From positions 1 to 56,094 of the forward strand of contig JAYGDB010000071.1 in assembly GCA_046583095.1 (NCBI GenBank): a stretch of DNA of 56,094 nucleotides, read 5' to 3'. The notes beneath the pieces are model-generated. The model had not been told where the DNA came from. It saw nothing but the letters and a program-made list of their open reading frames with translations, and searched no databases. How positions within the stretch are numbered: position 1 is the first letter of the stretch; each line of letters starts with the position of its first letter. This stretch comes from JAJDAN01 sp046583095 (GTDB lineage Bacteria; Myxococcota_A; UBA9160; UBA4427). Of this stretch, positions 34,729 through 43,212 are shown in pieces. The position numbers and the translations under genes were made by a program.

Positions 34729-36697
34729 GCTGCTCTGCAGCCAGTTCGACGATCTCGCTCATGATGCGGGTCAGGTCGAAGTCCTTCGACGTGTAGACAC
34801 GGCTGACGCCCGCGCTGCGCAGTTCGTCGGCATCGGACTCGGGGATGATTCCGCCCACCACCACGGGCACGTCGCCCAGACCTAGGTCTCCGAGGCGCTT
34901 CAGCACGTCGAGGACCAGCACTCCATGGGATCCCGAGAGCAGCGACAGGCCGATCACATGGACGCCTTCGTCGCGCGCGGAGATGACGATCTCCTCGGGC
35001 GTGAGACGGATTCCCTCGTAGACGACCTCCATGCCCACGTCCCGCGCCGCGACGGCAATCTGCTCGGCGCCGTTGCTGTGACCGTCGAGGCCCGGCTTGC
35101 CCACCAGCAGCTTCAGGCGTCGGCCGAGACTCTTCGATACCTCGTCGACGCGATCCCGCACACCCTTCGCGGCGTCGCTGTCGGTCGCGCTGCGGGTGGC
35201 GCCGACGCCCGTGGGTGCACGGTACTCGCCGAAGATCTCGCGCAGGGTGTTCGTCCATTCGCCTGTCGTCACGCCGGCTTCGGCGGCGCGAATCGAGGCA
35301 GGCATCACGTTGCCGCCGTTCGAGACCACGTCGCGCAGGTTCTGGATCGCCGACGCGACCTCGGCGTCGTTGCGCTTTGTCCGGAAGGCCTCGAGCCGTT
35401 CGATCTGTTCGCGCTCGGCCGAATCATCGACGACGAGAATCGATTCGCTGCCAGTTGCATTCAGGAGAGACGGCTCCGTCTCCGTGAAGTCGTTGACGCC
35501 TACCACCGTGAGTTCTCCGGACTCGATGGCGCGCACCCGCGCTGTATTCGACTCGACGAGACGCTGCTTCATGTACGCGTTGTCGACGGCCGCGACGACG
35601 CCGCCCATTTCGAGCACCCGGTTCAGCTCCTCCAGCGAAGCCTGCTTCAGCTCGGCGGTGCGTGCCTCGATCACCTTCGAGCCCTCGAAGATGTCCTCGT
35701 GCTCGAGCAAGTCGGTCTCGTGGGCGAGGATCTGCTGGATCCGCAACGACCACTGCTGATCCCACGGCCGCGGCAGGCCGAGGGCCTCGTTCCAGGCTGG
35801 AAGCTGAAGGCTCCGGGCCCGGGCGTTCTTCGAGAGCGTGACGCCGAGGGATTCGAGCACGATCCGGATGACGTTGTTCTCGGGCTGGGCTTCCGTGAGC
35901 CCGAGGCTGTTCACCTGCACGCCGTAGCGGAAGCGGCGCATCTTCGCGTCTTCGATGCTGTAGCGCTCGCGGCCCAGCTCGTCCCAGATCTGCGTCATCG
36001 CTCGGCACTTGCACACCTCGTCGATGAAGCGGATGCCCGAATTCAGGAAGAACGAGATGCGCCCGAAGATGCGAGGGATCTCCTCGTCGGAGACGTCTCC
36101 CCGGGCCTTCACCGTGTCGAGCACGGCCACTGCGGTCGCCATCGCGTACGCGATCTCCTGGACGAGCGTCGCGCCGGCCTCCTGCAGGTGATACGAGCAC
36201 ACGTTCACCGGATTCCACTTCGGAATCTCGTCGACCGTGTACGTGATCATCTCGGCGATCAGCCGCAGGGACGCCTCGGGCGGGAAGACGTACGTCCCGC
36301 GCGAAAGGTACTCCTTGACGATGTCGTTCTGGGTGGTGCCCTGGAGCTGTCGGGGATCTACGCCCTGACGCTTGGCGACAGCGGTGTAGAGCGACAGCAG
36401 CCAGGCGGCGGTTGCGTTGATGGTGAGGTTGCTGTTCATCTTGTCCAGCGGGATCCCGTCGAACAGCTGGCTCATGTCGTCGATGTGCGAGATCGGGACG
36501 CCCACCTTGCCGACCTCGCCGAGCGCGAGCGGGTGGTCGGCGTCGTAGCCGGTCTGTGTCGGCAGGTCGAAGGCGACGGAGAGCCCGGTCTGACCCTTGG
36601 CGAGGTTCATGCGGTAGAGCTCGTTGCTCGCCTGTGCGGACGAGTGACCCGAGTAGGTGCGGATCAGCCACGGGCGGTCTCGCGTCGGAGTACTCAT
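34718..36697 (-). CDS. B12-dependent acyl-CoA mutase, ethylmalonyl-CoA mutase (Ecm/MeaA)-like
   Basis: The 659-residue single-chain mutase carries the CoA-carbonyl mutase barrel (RTYSGHSSAQASN, FDLPTQTGYDAD, CSYHLQEAGA) and a C-terminal B12-binding domain (after about residue 515) with GLDGHSNG, holding the DxHxxG cobalt ligand. Length and details resemble ethylmalonyl-CoA mutase of the ethylmalonyl-CoA pathway: NLTINATAAWLL, PAWNEALGLPRPWDQQWS and LTPEEIV are close to the Rhodobacter enzyme as I remember it. Methylmalonyl-CoA mutases are usually longer (about 710-740). Isobutyryl-CoA mutase cannot be excluded. The gene is followed by meaB. A TTGCCC-17 nt-TAGATT promoter lies at 36710-36738, and no ribosome site is visible. 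Confidence 0.82.
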   Translation of the reverse strand: MSTPTRDRPWLIRTYSGHSSAQASNELYRMNLAKGQTGLSVAFDLPTQTGYDADHPLALGEVGKVGVPISHIDDMSQLFDGIPLDKMNSNLTINATAAWLLSLYTAVAKRQGVDPRQLQGTTQNDIVKEYLSRGTYVFPPEASLRLIAEMITYTVDEIPKWNPVNVCSYHLQEAGATLVQEIAYAMATAVAVLDTVKARGDVSDEEIPRIFGRISFFLNSGIRFIDEVCKCRAMTQIWDELGRERYSIEDAKMRRFRYGVQVNSLGLTEAQPENNVIRIVLESLGVTLSKNARARSLQLPAWNEALGLPRPWDQQWSLRIQQILAHETDLLEHEDIFEGSKVIEARTAELKQASLEELNRVLEMGGVVAAVDNAYMKQRLVESNTARVRAIESGELTVVGVNDFTETEPSLLNATGSESILVVDDSAEREQIERLEAFRTKRNDAEVASAIQNLRDVVSNGGNVMPASIRAAEAGVTTGEWTNTLREIFGEYRAPTGVGATRSATDSDAAKGVRDRVDEVSKSLGRRLKLLVGKPGLDGHSNGAEQIAVAARDVGMEVVYEGIRLTPEEIVISARDEGVHVIGLSLLSGSHGVLVLDVLKRLGDLGLGDVPVVVGGIIPESDADELRSAGVSRVYTSKDFDLTRIMSEIVELAAEQHGA

Positions 36698-36709
36698 AAG
36701 TAGCCGGGA

Positions 36710-36738
36710 AATCTAACGAAACAGTATCGTAGGGGCAA
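36710..36738 (-). promoter_or_regulatory. Probable promoter of the mutase-meaB operon
   Basis: On the minus strand TTGCCC (36738-36733; four of six matches) and TAGATT (36715-36710; four of six) are separated by 17 nt. The -10 box ends 12 nt before the ATG, so the leader would be very short and no Shine-Dalgarno is seen. It occupies the 62-nt gap shared with the divergent kinase gene, which has its own TAGACT box at 36746-36751. Confidence 0.4.
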
Positions 36739-36759
36739 TTTCGGGTAGACTGGCCGGGC

Positions 36760-37815
36760 GTGGCGAAGCCGAATCTCGATGACTCGTTCTTCCGCTTGTC
36801 GCCCGATCGCGTCCTGCAGGCGGTCGAGGCTGCCGGGCTCGAGCCTACCGGTCACTGCACGGCCTTGAACGCCCTCGAGAACCGCGTCTACGACCTCCGC
36901 GTCGAGGGCGGCGGCCACTTCGTCGCGAAGTTCTATCGGCCGGCTCGTTGGTCCCGCGAGGCGATTCTCGACGAGCACCGCATGCTCTTCGCCCTACGGG
37001 ACGCGGAGATCCCCGTGTGCGCGCCCCTAGTGCTGCCGGACGGTGAGACCCTCCACGAGGTGGAGGGAATCTTCTACGCCGTCTGGCCGCGGACGGGCGG
37101 TCGCGCACCCGACGAGTTCTCCGATTCGGAGGTCGCCGTGCTGGGTCGTCTGCTCGCCCGTATCCACAACGTAGGGGCGGCCATCGAGATGCCACATCGG
37201 CCTGTCTTCACGCCCGAGGCGTTCCCGCTCGCGGCGCTCGCGGTTCTGGAAGAAGACGCGTTCCTGCCGCCGTCGTGTGCGCGTCTCTATCGCGAGTGCG
37301 TCGAAGAGGTCGTCCGGGCCTACGTGACCCGGTCAGATGGAATTCCCCTGGTTCCGATCCACGGCGACTGCCACGCGGGGAACCTCCTCCGTGGAGGCGA
37401 CGGCTGGTTCTTCCTCGACTTCGATGACATGGTGGTGGGCCCGGTGGTGCAGGACGTGTGGATGCTGCTCCCGGGTCGCGATGCGATCGCCGCCCGTCAA
37501 CGCGCCGAGTTGGTCTCTGCGTATCGGGAGTTCCGCGACTTCGACGACCGGAGCCTGGCGCTCGTCGAGCCCCTGCGCGCGTTCCGATTCGTGTGGTACG
37601 CGGGCTGGATCGCCCGGCGTTGGCACGATCCAGCGTTTCCGGACGCGTTTCCCCACTTCGGCTCGGAGCAGTACTGGGAGACCGAGACGCGCGACCTCGC
37701 CGAGCAGGTGGAGCGAATCCAGCGCGGAGACGACGTGGTTTCCGCAGACGGAGAGCCCGTCAAGCCCGCGGAGGACCGAGAGCTTACGAACGAGGACTTC
37801 TTTTGGGATCTCTGA
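36760..37815 (+). CDS. srkA: SrkA/YihE-type stress-response kinase
   Basis: The 351-residue protein is an aminoglycoside-phosphotransferase-fold Ser/Thr kinase of the SrkA (RdoA/YihE) type. It has the catalytic HGDCHAGN (about residue 201) and metal-binding DFDDMVVGP (about 220), together with the family opening FFRLSPDRVLQAVE and ALNALENRVYDLR. SrkA counteracts stress-induced death and toxin effects in enterobacteria. The start is GTG at 36760. A TAGACT box ends 8 nt before it, with no ribosome site, so a leaderless message is likely. The gene is divergent from the mutase operon. Confidence 0.9.
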   Translation: MAKPNLDDSFFRLSPDRVLQAVEAAGLEPTGHCTALNALENRVYDLRVEGGGHFVAKFYRPARWSREAILDEHRMLFALRDAEIPVCAPLVLPDGETLHEVEGIFYAVWPRTGGRAPDEFSDSEVAVLGRLLARIHNVGAAIEMPHRPVFTPEAFPLAALAVLEEDAFLPPSCARLYRECVEEVVRAYVTRSDGIPLVPIHGDCHAGNLLRGGDGWFFLDFDDMVVGPVVQDVWMLLPGRDAIAARQRAELVSAYREFRDFDDRSLALVEPLRAFRFVWYAGWIARRWHDPAFPDAFPHFGSEQYWETETRDLAEQVERIQRGDDVVSADGEPVKPAEDRELTNEDFFWDL

Positions 37816-37854
37816 GTTCGGCCGACTTGCCGCTCACGCTCGGGTAGACACCGG

Positions 37855-39216
37855 TCAGTCCGGCTCGCCGGCCACGAAGTCGGCAAGCAGCGGCTCGAGG
37901 AGCGGTGTGATCCCGCTAGGTCGAGCGGGCTCGGTGGGGGGGAGGGTGTCCGTCCGGGAATCCAGGCGGGCGGTCCGCGCGACCGCGGCGCGCAGATACT
38001 CGGGAGTCACGCCCTCCACCGCGGCCGCCGGGGTCGGGACGGCTGGCTCGCGCAGCCGGGAGTAGAAGTTCTCGCCGCTCACCACCGCCACCTGTAACGG
38101 GTGCTCGGCGAAGACTGCCCGTGCCTGCTCGGGGGCGCCGGGAGGATCGTCAGCGTCGGGCAGTGGCCAACCCTCGAGGGATTCGGGGACCGTGATCCCC
38201 GCGGCGCGTAGCAGGGTCGGCGCCAGGTCGAGGGTGCTGACCGGGACGCGGATCTCGTCCGACTGACCGCCAACGGGCGGACGCCAGAAGAGCGGGACCC
38301 GAATCTGGTCGAGACCGACCGAGTGGCCGTGCGAAAAGTAGTAGCGGTCTTCGCCGAAGGCCTCTCCGTGGTCGGCTGTGACGGCGATCCCGAAGGGTTC
38401 GCCTGTCGCCTCGATCTCCGTGACGAGCCGTGCGATCTGGGTATCGACGGTGCGAATCTCCCGGCGATAGCGCGCCTCATAGCCTTGGCGGGTGAAGAGA
38501 CCCGGGATGGCCTGGTAGCCGGGAATGCCGCCGCGCCCAGTCGGCGTGGTCAGCACCCGGAGCCGTTCGCCCCGCACGTTCGAGGGTGCTGAGGGGGGGC
38601 TGAGCTCGGCAAGCGCCGGGGACGCATAGGGGCCGTGTGGTTCGCGGTAGTGGATCCAGATGAACCAGGGAGACTCCGTGTCTTGCAGCCAGCGCAGCGC
38701 CGCGTCGCTGGAGTCGGCCGCCGAGCGCCAGGGGAGGCCCGCAGGCAGCGTGCGCGATGTCCGGTCGTCGTAGAGATCGAATCCCTGCTGCAGGTTTCGC
38801 GAGCGGTTCAGCTCCGGGCTCCCGATGAAAGCCGCGGTCGCATAACCGCCCCGGCGCAGCGCCTCGGCGAGAGTGACGAACTCGTCCGGCAGGAAGCTCG
38901 CGGCCGAAACATCGACCCCGTGGGCGGACGGATACTGGGAGGTCAGCAGGGACGCGATCGAAGGCGCCGAGTTGGAGGCGGGCGCAAACGCCCACGCGTA
39001 GCGGGCTCCCTCGCGTCCCAAGGCGCACATGCGGACGCCGACCTCGGGCTCACCGCCATAGCACTCCAGGAAGTCCGCGCGCAGTGAATCCACCGTCACC
39101 AGGACGAGGTTGGGAGGCGGCTCCGCGCTGCCACCACAGCCGGTCGGGGCTGCCGCCATGCAGCAGGCTGCCACGACGGTCAGGAGCCGCGAGAGATGCC
39201 GCAATGCCTTCTTCAT
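37855..39216 (-). CDS. Sulfatase-fold lipoprotein
   Basis: The 453-residue protein has an N-terminal export signal with a possible lipobox (VVAAC, or TGC slightly later), then a sulfatase/alkaline-phosphatase fold: VLVTVDSLRADFLECYGG as first metal strand, SNSAPSIASLLTSQYPSAHG as nucleophile region, and AVTADHGEAFGEDRYYFSHGHS as second metal site. The true sulfatase C/S-x-P-x-R motif is not met: the aligned residues are S-A-P-S-I. Ser may be the nucleophile, as in phospho- or LtaS-like members. The ATG at 39216 gives the best signal; 39228 is an alternative. Divergent from the VOC gene by 37 nt. Confidence 0.8.
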   Translation of the reverse strand: MKKALRHLSRLLTVVAACCMAAAPTGCGGSAEPPPNLVLVTVDSLRADFLECYGGEPEVGVRMCALGREGARYAWAFAPASNSAPSIASLLTSQYPSAHGVDVSAASFLPDEFVTLAEALRRGGYATAAFIGSPELNRSRNLQQGFDLYDDRTSRTLPAGLPWRSAADSSDAALRWLQDTESPWFIWIHYREPHGPYASPALAELSPPSAPSNVRGERLRVLTTPTGRGGIPGYQAIPGLFTRQGYEARYRREIRTVDTQIARLVTEIEATGEPFGIAVTADHGEAFGEDRYYFSHGHSVGLDQIRVPLFWRPPVGGQSDEIRVPVSTLDLAPTLLRAAGITVPESLEGWPLPDADDPPGAPEQARAVFAEHPLQVAVVSGENFYSRLREPAVPTPAAAVEGVTPEYLRAAVARTARLDSRTDTLPPTEPARPSGITPLLEPLLADFVAGEPD

Positions 39217-39253
39217 CGCCGCACCCATAGCGAACGTGGCATCCTCTGGCCCC

Positions 39254-40000
39254 ATGATCGTGAAGCTGGATCGCGTGATCGTTGCGGTGATCGACGTTGG
39301 AGCCGCGCTCGCCGACTATGCCTGCCTGCTCGGAAGGGAGGCGTCGGACGCCGAGCGCGGCCTGTTTGGACTCAGGAACGCGACTTTGCAGCTGGTTTCC
39401 GTCGAGGATCTGGCCGAGGAAGGCATCGACGTCTCGAAGCCTGGGGTCGCGGCGCTGGTCTTCGAGGAGGACGGGCGCGAGGAGGATCACTGGCTGCCTC
39501 CGGAACGCACGAGGCGAATTCCGATCGCCCTGGGAAGGGACGACCGCGAGGCGGTGGACCCCGCCCCGGCCTGCGTGAAGCCGGGTGCCCAGGTTGACGC
39601 GCTCGATCACGTCGTCGTCTCCACCGGCGATCTCGAGGCGGCGCGCAGGCTCTACGGCGAGGAACTCGGCCTGCGCCTGGCCCTCGACCGCTCGTTCGAG
39701 AAGCGGGGCATCCAGATCCTCTTCTTCCGCACGGGTGGGCTTACCGTGGAGGTGGTCGGGGCTCTGGCAGGCGCCACGCGCAGCGAGGGCGGGTCTTCGG
39801 CATTCGTGGACGACGGCGACCGCTTCGGCGGCCTCGCGTGGGAAGTACCCGACGTGAGCGCGATTCGTGCTCGCCTACTCGACGAGGGCTTCGACGTCTC
39901 GGATCAGCGCGTGGGGCACAAGCCGGGAACCGCGGTCTGCAGTGTCCGAGACCGTACCCACAGCGTTCCCACGCTGTTGAAGGGTCCCGAACTGGGCTGA
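39254..40000 (+). CDS. VOC-superfamily (glyoxalase/bleomycin resistance fold) protein
   Basis: The 248-residue protein contains two beta-alpha-beta-beta-beta modules of the vicinal-oxygen-chelate fold. The first opens with KLDRVIVAVIDVGAAL. The second, from about residue 117, opens with ALDHVVVSTGDLEAARRLY and continues with IQILFFRTGGLTVEVV. Candidate metal residues are His (LDHVV) and Glu (LTVEVV) in the second module. The first module lacks the His. Substrate cannot be read; candidates include methylmalonyl-CoA epimerase-like, glyoxalase or dioxygenase roles. Proximity to acyl-CoA mutase genes is suggestive but the sequence is not a typical epimerase. Confidence 0.75.
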   Translation: MIVKLDRVIVAVIDVGAALADYACLLGREASDAERGLFGLRNATLQLVSVEDLAEEGIDVSKPGVAALVFEEDGREEDHWLPPERTRRIPIALGRDDREAVDPAPACVKPGAQVDALDHVVVSTGDLEAARRLYGEELGLRLALDRSFEKRGIQILFFRTGGLTVEVVGALAGATRSEGGSSAFVDDGDRFGGLAWEVPDVSAIRARLLDEGFDVSDQRVGHKPGTAVCSVRDRTHSVPTLLKGPELG

Positions 40001-40046
40001 CGGGCTACTCTCCCGCGGCGCCCCCTAACGCCCGAACCGGACTTCC

Positions 40047-40994
40047 GTGAACCTGTCGAACCCAGACCTCCCCGACGACCTCGAGCAGGCCATCCTCGAT
40101 CTGAAACGGGAGCGCCGCGCTCTCCTGCTGGCCCACTACTACCAGGAATCCGAGGTTCAGGATCTTGCCGACGTCGTCGGCGACTCGCTCGCTCTCGCGC
40201 AAGCCGCCCAGGACGCCGACTGCGACGTGATCGCGTTCTGCGGCGTCCACTTCATGGCCGAGACGGCGAAGCTGTTGAATCCGGACAAGCCCGTCGTGAT
40301 CCCCGACCTCGAAGCGGGCTGCTCCCTCGCGGACGGCTGCCCGCCGGGCGAGTTCCAGGCCTTCATCGATGAGCACCCGGGCGCGGCCGTGCTCACCTAC
40401 ATCAACGCCTCGGCGGCCGTGAAGGCCAAGTCGGATCTCATCTGTACGTCCTCGAATGCCGTGAAAATGGTGGAGCACCTGGCGGGGCGTCCGATCATAT
40501 TCGCGCCCGACCGCCACCTCGCGCGCTTCGTCGGCAAACAGACGGGGCGCGACGACCTGATCGTGTGGCAGGGCGCCTGCGTGGTCCACGAGCTCTTCAG
40601 CGCCCGGGGCCTCGAGAAGCTCCGCCTTCAGCACCCGGAGGCCGAGGTGCTCGCGCACCCCGAGTGCGACCAGGCGGTGCTCGACCAGGCCGACTTCATC
40701 GCATCGACGACCGGCATCATCGCCCGAGCTGCCGCCGATCCCGAGCGAACCGCCATCATCGCAACCGAGGACGGCGTCTTCCACGAGATCTGGAAGCGAG
40801 CCCCGGGCAAGCAGCTGATTCAGGCCCCCGGCATGGACGAGAGCTGCGCGTGCAACCAGTGCCCCTACATGCGCCTCAACACTCTCGAGAAGCTCTACCT
40901 GTCGCTACGAGACCTCAAGCCCCAGGTCACGATCGACCCCGCCATCCAAGCGAGAGCCCTGGCCCCGATCGAGAAGATGCTCGCCCTGAGCTGA
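40047..40994 (+). CDS. nadA: Quinolinate synthase A
   Basis: The 315-residue enzyme condenses iminoaspartate with dihydroxyacetone phosphate to quinolinate in de novo NAD synthesis. It carries the HYYQESEVQDLADVVGDSL opening and CGVHFMAETAK. Three cluster cysteines are apparent in the GCSLADGC/GACVVHE/CACNQC regions, and it ends with NTLEKLYLSL. The start is GTG at 40047. It lies 2 nt from the convergent lyase gene, so both stop codons nearly touch. No nadB or nadC is in the window. Confidence 0.93.
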   Translation: MNLSNPDLPDDLEQAILDLKRERRALLLAHYYQESEVQDLADVVGDSLALAQAAQDADCDVIAFCGVHFMAETAKLLNPDKPVVIPDLEAGCSLADGCPPGEFQAFIDEHPGAAVLTYINASAAVKAKSDLICTSSNAVKMVEHLAGRPIIFAPDRHLARFVGKQTGRDDLIVWQGACVVHELFSARGLEKLRLQHPEAEVLAHPECDQAVLDQADFIASTTGIIARAAADPERTAIIATEDGVFHEIWKRAPGKQLIQAPGMDESCACNQCPYMRLNTLEKLYLSLRDLKPQVTIDPAIQARALAPIEKMLALS

Positions 40995-40996
40995 TC

Positions 40997-42046
40997 CTAG
41001 AAGCCGTACTTCTGCTTCAGCTCCGGATCCTTCTCCGCGAGGAGTTCCGCCAGGCCCACCATCACCTTGCACTGCTTGTAGGTGGCGTCGTCCTGCATCT
41101 TGCCGTCGATCATCACGGCGCCGCTGCCGTCGCCCATTTGCTCGATCACGTTCTTGGCCCAGAGCACTTCCTCGACGGGTGGCGAGAACACCTTCTTGGC
41201 GATTTCGATCTGCACCGGGTGCAGCGACCACGCACCCACGCACCCCATCAGGAAGGCGTTCCGGAACTGGTCTTCCGTGGCGAGTTCGTCCTTGATGTCT
41301 CCGAAGGGGCCGTAGTAGGGCAGGATGCCGTAGGCCGCGCAGGCGTCGACCATGCGCGCCAGGGTGTAGTGCCAGAGATCCTGTTGGGCGACCGCGCGGG
41401 CCGAGTCGTCCTTGCCCTCCTCGGGGTCTTCGCGCACCAGGTAGCCCGGGTGCCCGCCGCCGACGCGCGTCGTCTTCATCCGGCGCGACGCGGCGAGATC
41501 CGCCGGGCCGAGGGACAGGCCCTGCATGCGCGGGCTGGCGCTGCAGATCTCCTCGACGTTCGTCACGCCGAGCGCCGTTTCGAGGATGGCGTGCAGCATG
41601 ATCGGCTTCTTGATCGCTGCCCGGGCCTCGAGTTGGGCGACGAGTTGATCGACGTAGTGGATATCCCAGGCGCCTTCGACCTTGGGGATCATGATCACGT
41701 CGAGCCTGTCGCCGATCTCCTGCACGAGGAGCGTGAGGTCATCGAGGCACCAGGGTGAGTCGAGGCTGTTCACCCGCGTCCAGAGCTGGCAATCTCCCAA
41801 GTCCACCTCGTTCGCGACCTTCACGAGACCTTCTCGGGCCTGGATCTTGTCGTCGGCCGGGATCGCGTCCTCGAGGTTGCCGAGCAGCACGTCGCAGCGG
41901 CCCGCGAGCTCCGGAACCTTCGCGCGCATCCGCTCGTTGGCCGGATTGAAAAAGTGGATCATCCGGGACGGGGTGACGGGAATCTCGCGCAGCGGCTCGG
42001 GGGCCCCGAGCGCCTTGGGCTTGAAGAAGTCTTTTGCACTTCGCAT
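40997..42046 (-). CDS. HpcH/CitE-family lyase, malyl-CoA/beta-methylmalyl-CoA lyase-like
   Basis: The 349-residue protein is a CitE-type Mg-dependent lyase. It has LLGNLEDAIPADDK (55-67), the Arg-binding region LWTRVNSLDSP, IMIPKVEGAWD, catalytic Glu156 in ILETALG and SLGPADLAASRRM with Asp183. The sequence, including MKTTRVGGGHPGY and GPFGD, resembles Mcl1, which cleaves malyl-CoA to acetyl-CoA and glyoxylate or beta-methylmalyl-CoA to propionyl-CoA and glyoxylate. A citramalyl-CoA lyase role is an alternative. The N-terminal ~20 residues are extra. It is the last gene of the operon starting at 45534. The ATG at 42046 follows a (GA)12 tract that replaces a normal ribosome site. Confidence 0.85.
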   Translation of the reverse strand: MRSAKDFFKPKALGAPEPLREIPVTPSRMIHFFNPANERMRAKVPELAGRCDVLLGNLEDAIPADDKIQAREGLVKVANEVDLGDCQLWTRVNSLDSPWCLDDLTLLVQEIGDRLDVIMIPKVEGAWDIHYVDQLVAQLEARAAIKKPIMLHAILETALGVTNVEEICSASPRMQGLSLGPADLAASRRMKTTRVGGGHPGYLVREDPEEGKDDSARAVAQQDLWHYTLARMVDACAAYGILPYYGPFGDIKDELATEDQFRNAFLMGCVGAWSLHPVQIEIAKKVFSPPVEEVLWAKNVIEQMGDGSGAVMIDGKMQDDATYKQCKVMVGLAELLAEKDPELKQKYGF

Positions 42047-42050
42047 GTCG

Positions 42051-42074
42051 TCTCTCTCTCTCTCTCTCTCTCTC
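42051..42074. repeat. (TC)12 / (GA)12 dinucleotide tract before the lyase start
   Basis: Twelve perfect TC repeats (24 nt; GA on the coding strand) fill most of the 31-nt gap between the ferredoxin stop (42078-42080) and the lyase ATG (42046). On the mRNA it is a purine run ending 4 nt before the ATG and is the only ribosome-site-like element. Such tracts are prone to slipped-strand copy-number changes. Confidence 0.95.
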
Positions 42075-42077
42075 AGT

Positions 42078-42299
42078 CTAGCGCTGCTCGTAGAGCTTGA
42101 TGATCTCCAGCTGGCCGGGCGCGACTTCGAGGCAGAGATCGCAGAGCACGCACTCGTCGAGCTCCTTCTCGACGATCGTGACGCCACTCTCGCTGGCCTC
42201 GAAGATGTTCACGGGACACACCTCCGCGAGCTTCGCGGCAATCTCCGCGTCCTTCGCGATCGCGTCATTCACCTTGACGTCGATGAACAGTCCGGGCAT
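42078..42299 (-). CDS. Small 4Fe-4S ferredoxin-like protein
   Basis: The 73-residue protein has one cluster pattern: Cys28 (EVCPVNIF) plus Cys50, Cys53 and Cys56 (ECVLCDLC), a permuted single-cluster arrangement as in FixX or other short ferredoxins. The C-terminus (PGQLEIIKLYEQR) is basic. It starts 2 nt after the ligase alpha-like stop and lies before the lyase, so it is embedded in a carbon-metabolism operon. A redox partner for one of the operon's enzymes, or for an oxidoreductase elsewhere, is possible; none is identifiable here. Confidence 0.85.
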   Translation of the reverse strand: MPGLFIDVKVNDAIAKDAEIAAKLAEVCPVNIFEASESGVTIVEKELDECVLCDLCLEVAPGQLEIIKLYEQR

Positions 42300-42301
42300 C
42301 G

Positions 42302-43210
42302 CTACACCGCCTCCGCCAGGCGTTTTTGCAGCAACTCCGGGATTTCCTCGATCCGCTCGGCGACCGAGATGCCGGCCATCTCCATGCGCTTGATCTTCTC
42401 CGCGGTCGTGTCCTCGACACCTTCGACGATGGTGCCGGCATGGCCAAAGCGCATGCCCTGCATCTCGTCCATGAAGCGGCCGGCCATGAAGGCGACGACC
42501 GGCAGGCGTGAGTCATTCTCGCGCATCCAGTCCGCGAGCTCCGCCTCCATGCGGCCGCCGGGCTCGGAGTAGATTGCGATCGCCTTCGTCTCTGGGTCGG
42601 CCTCGAACAAGGGCATCAGCTCGGCATAGGTGCTGCCGATGATGGCGTCGCCGCCGATCGAGACGGCGGTCGACTGGCCCAGGCCTGCGTTCGTCAGTGT
42701 GCTCGCGATTTCGGTGGTCATGCCGCCCGAGCGGGACATGACGCCGATCTCGCCCTTGCTGTAAGCCTGCCGGGTATTCTCCGCCGGGCCGCCGACGCCG
42801 CCCATCTTCGCCTCGCCGGGCGAGATAATGCCGAGGCAATTCGGTCCGATGATGCGCGCCCCCCGCAGCGACGCGAGTTCGACCGCCTGCGCCACTTCGC
42901 GGCGGGGAACGTTCTCGGTGACGACGACGATGAGCTTGACGTCGTTCTCGAGTGCCTCGAAGACGGCGTCCCGGGTGAAGCGCGGAGGCACGCAGACCAC
43001 GGAGCCATCGACGGGTCCGTGCGCCTTGACGATGTCGCGCACGCAGTCGTAGACAGGCACGCCGTAGACGTCACGTCCGGCACGGCCCGGCGTTACGCCG
43101 CCGACGATCTTTGCCCCGTAGTCGAGGTTCTCGCGGGTGAGGTTCACGGCTTCGCGTCCGGTGATGCCCTGGACGATGAAGCGGGTGTCTTCCGTGATCA
43201 GGATCGACAC
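42302..43210 (-). CDS. Succinyl-CoA ligase alpha-like subunit (CoA-binding, phosphohistidine)
   Basis: The 302-residue subunit has the CoA-binding VQGITGREAVNLTR opening, the IIGPNCLGIISPGE segment and the phosphorylated histidine in RFGHAGTIVEG (about His257). It pairs with the ATP-grasp subunit encoded immediately upstream. This is the SucD family, which includes malate-CoA ligase (MtkB) and other acid-CoA ligases. The start is GTG at 43210, 2 nt after the beta subunit stop. In this operon, malate, succinate, itaconate or a methylated relative are all possible acid substrates; sequence alone does not decide. Confidence 0.9.
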   Translation of the reverse strand: MSILITEDTRFIVQGITGREAVNLTRENLDYGAKIVGGVTPGRAGRDVYGVPVYDCVRDIVKAHGPVDGSVVCVPPRFTRDAVFEALENDVKLIVVVTENVPRREVAQAVELASLRGARIIGPNCLGIISPGEAKMGGVGGPAENTRQAYSKGEIGVMSRSGGMTTEIASTLTNAGLGQSTAVSIGGDAIIGSTYAELMPLFEADPETKAIAIYSEPGGRMEAELADWMRENDSRLPVVAFMAGRFMDEMQGMRFGHAGTIVEGVEDTTAEKIKRMEMAGISVAERIEEIPELLQKRLAEAV

Positions 43211-43212
43211 GG

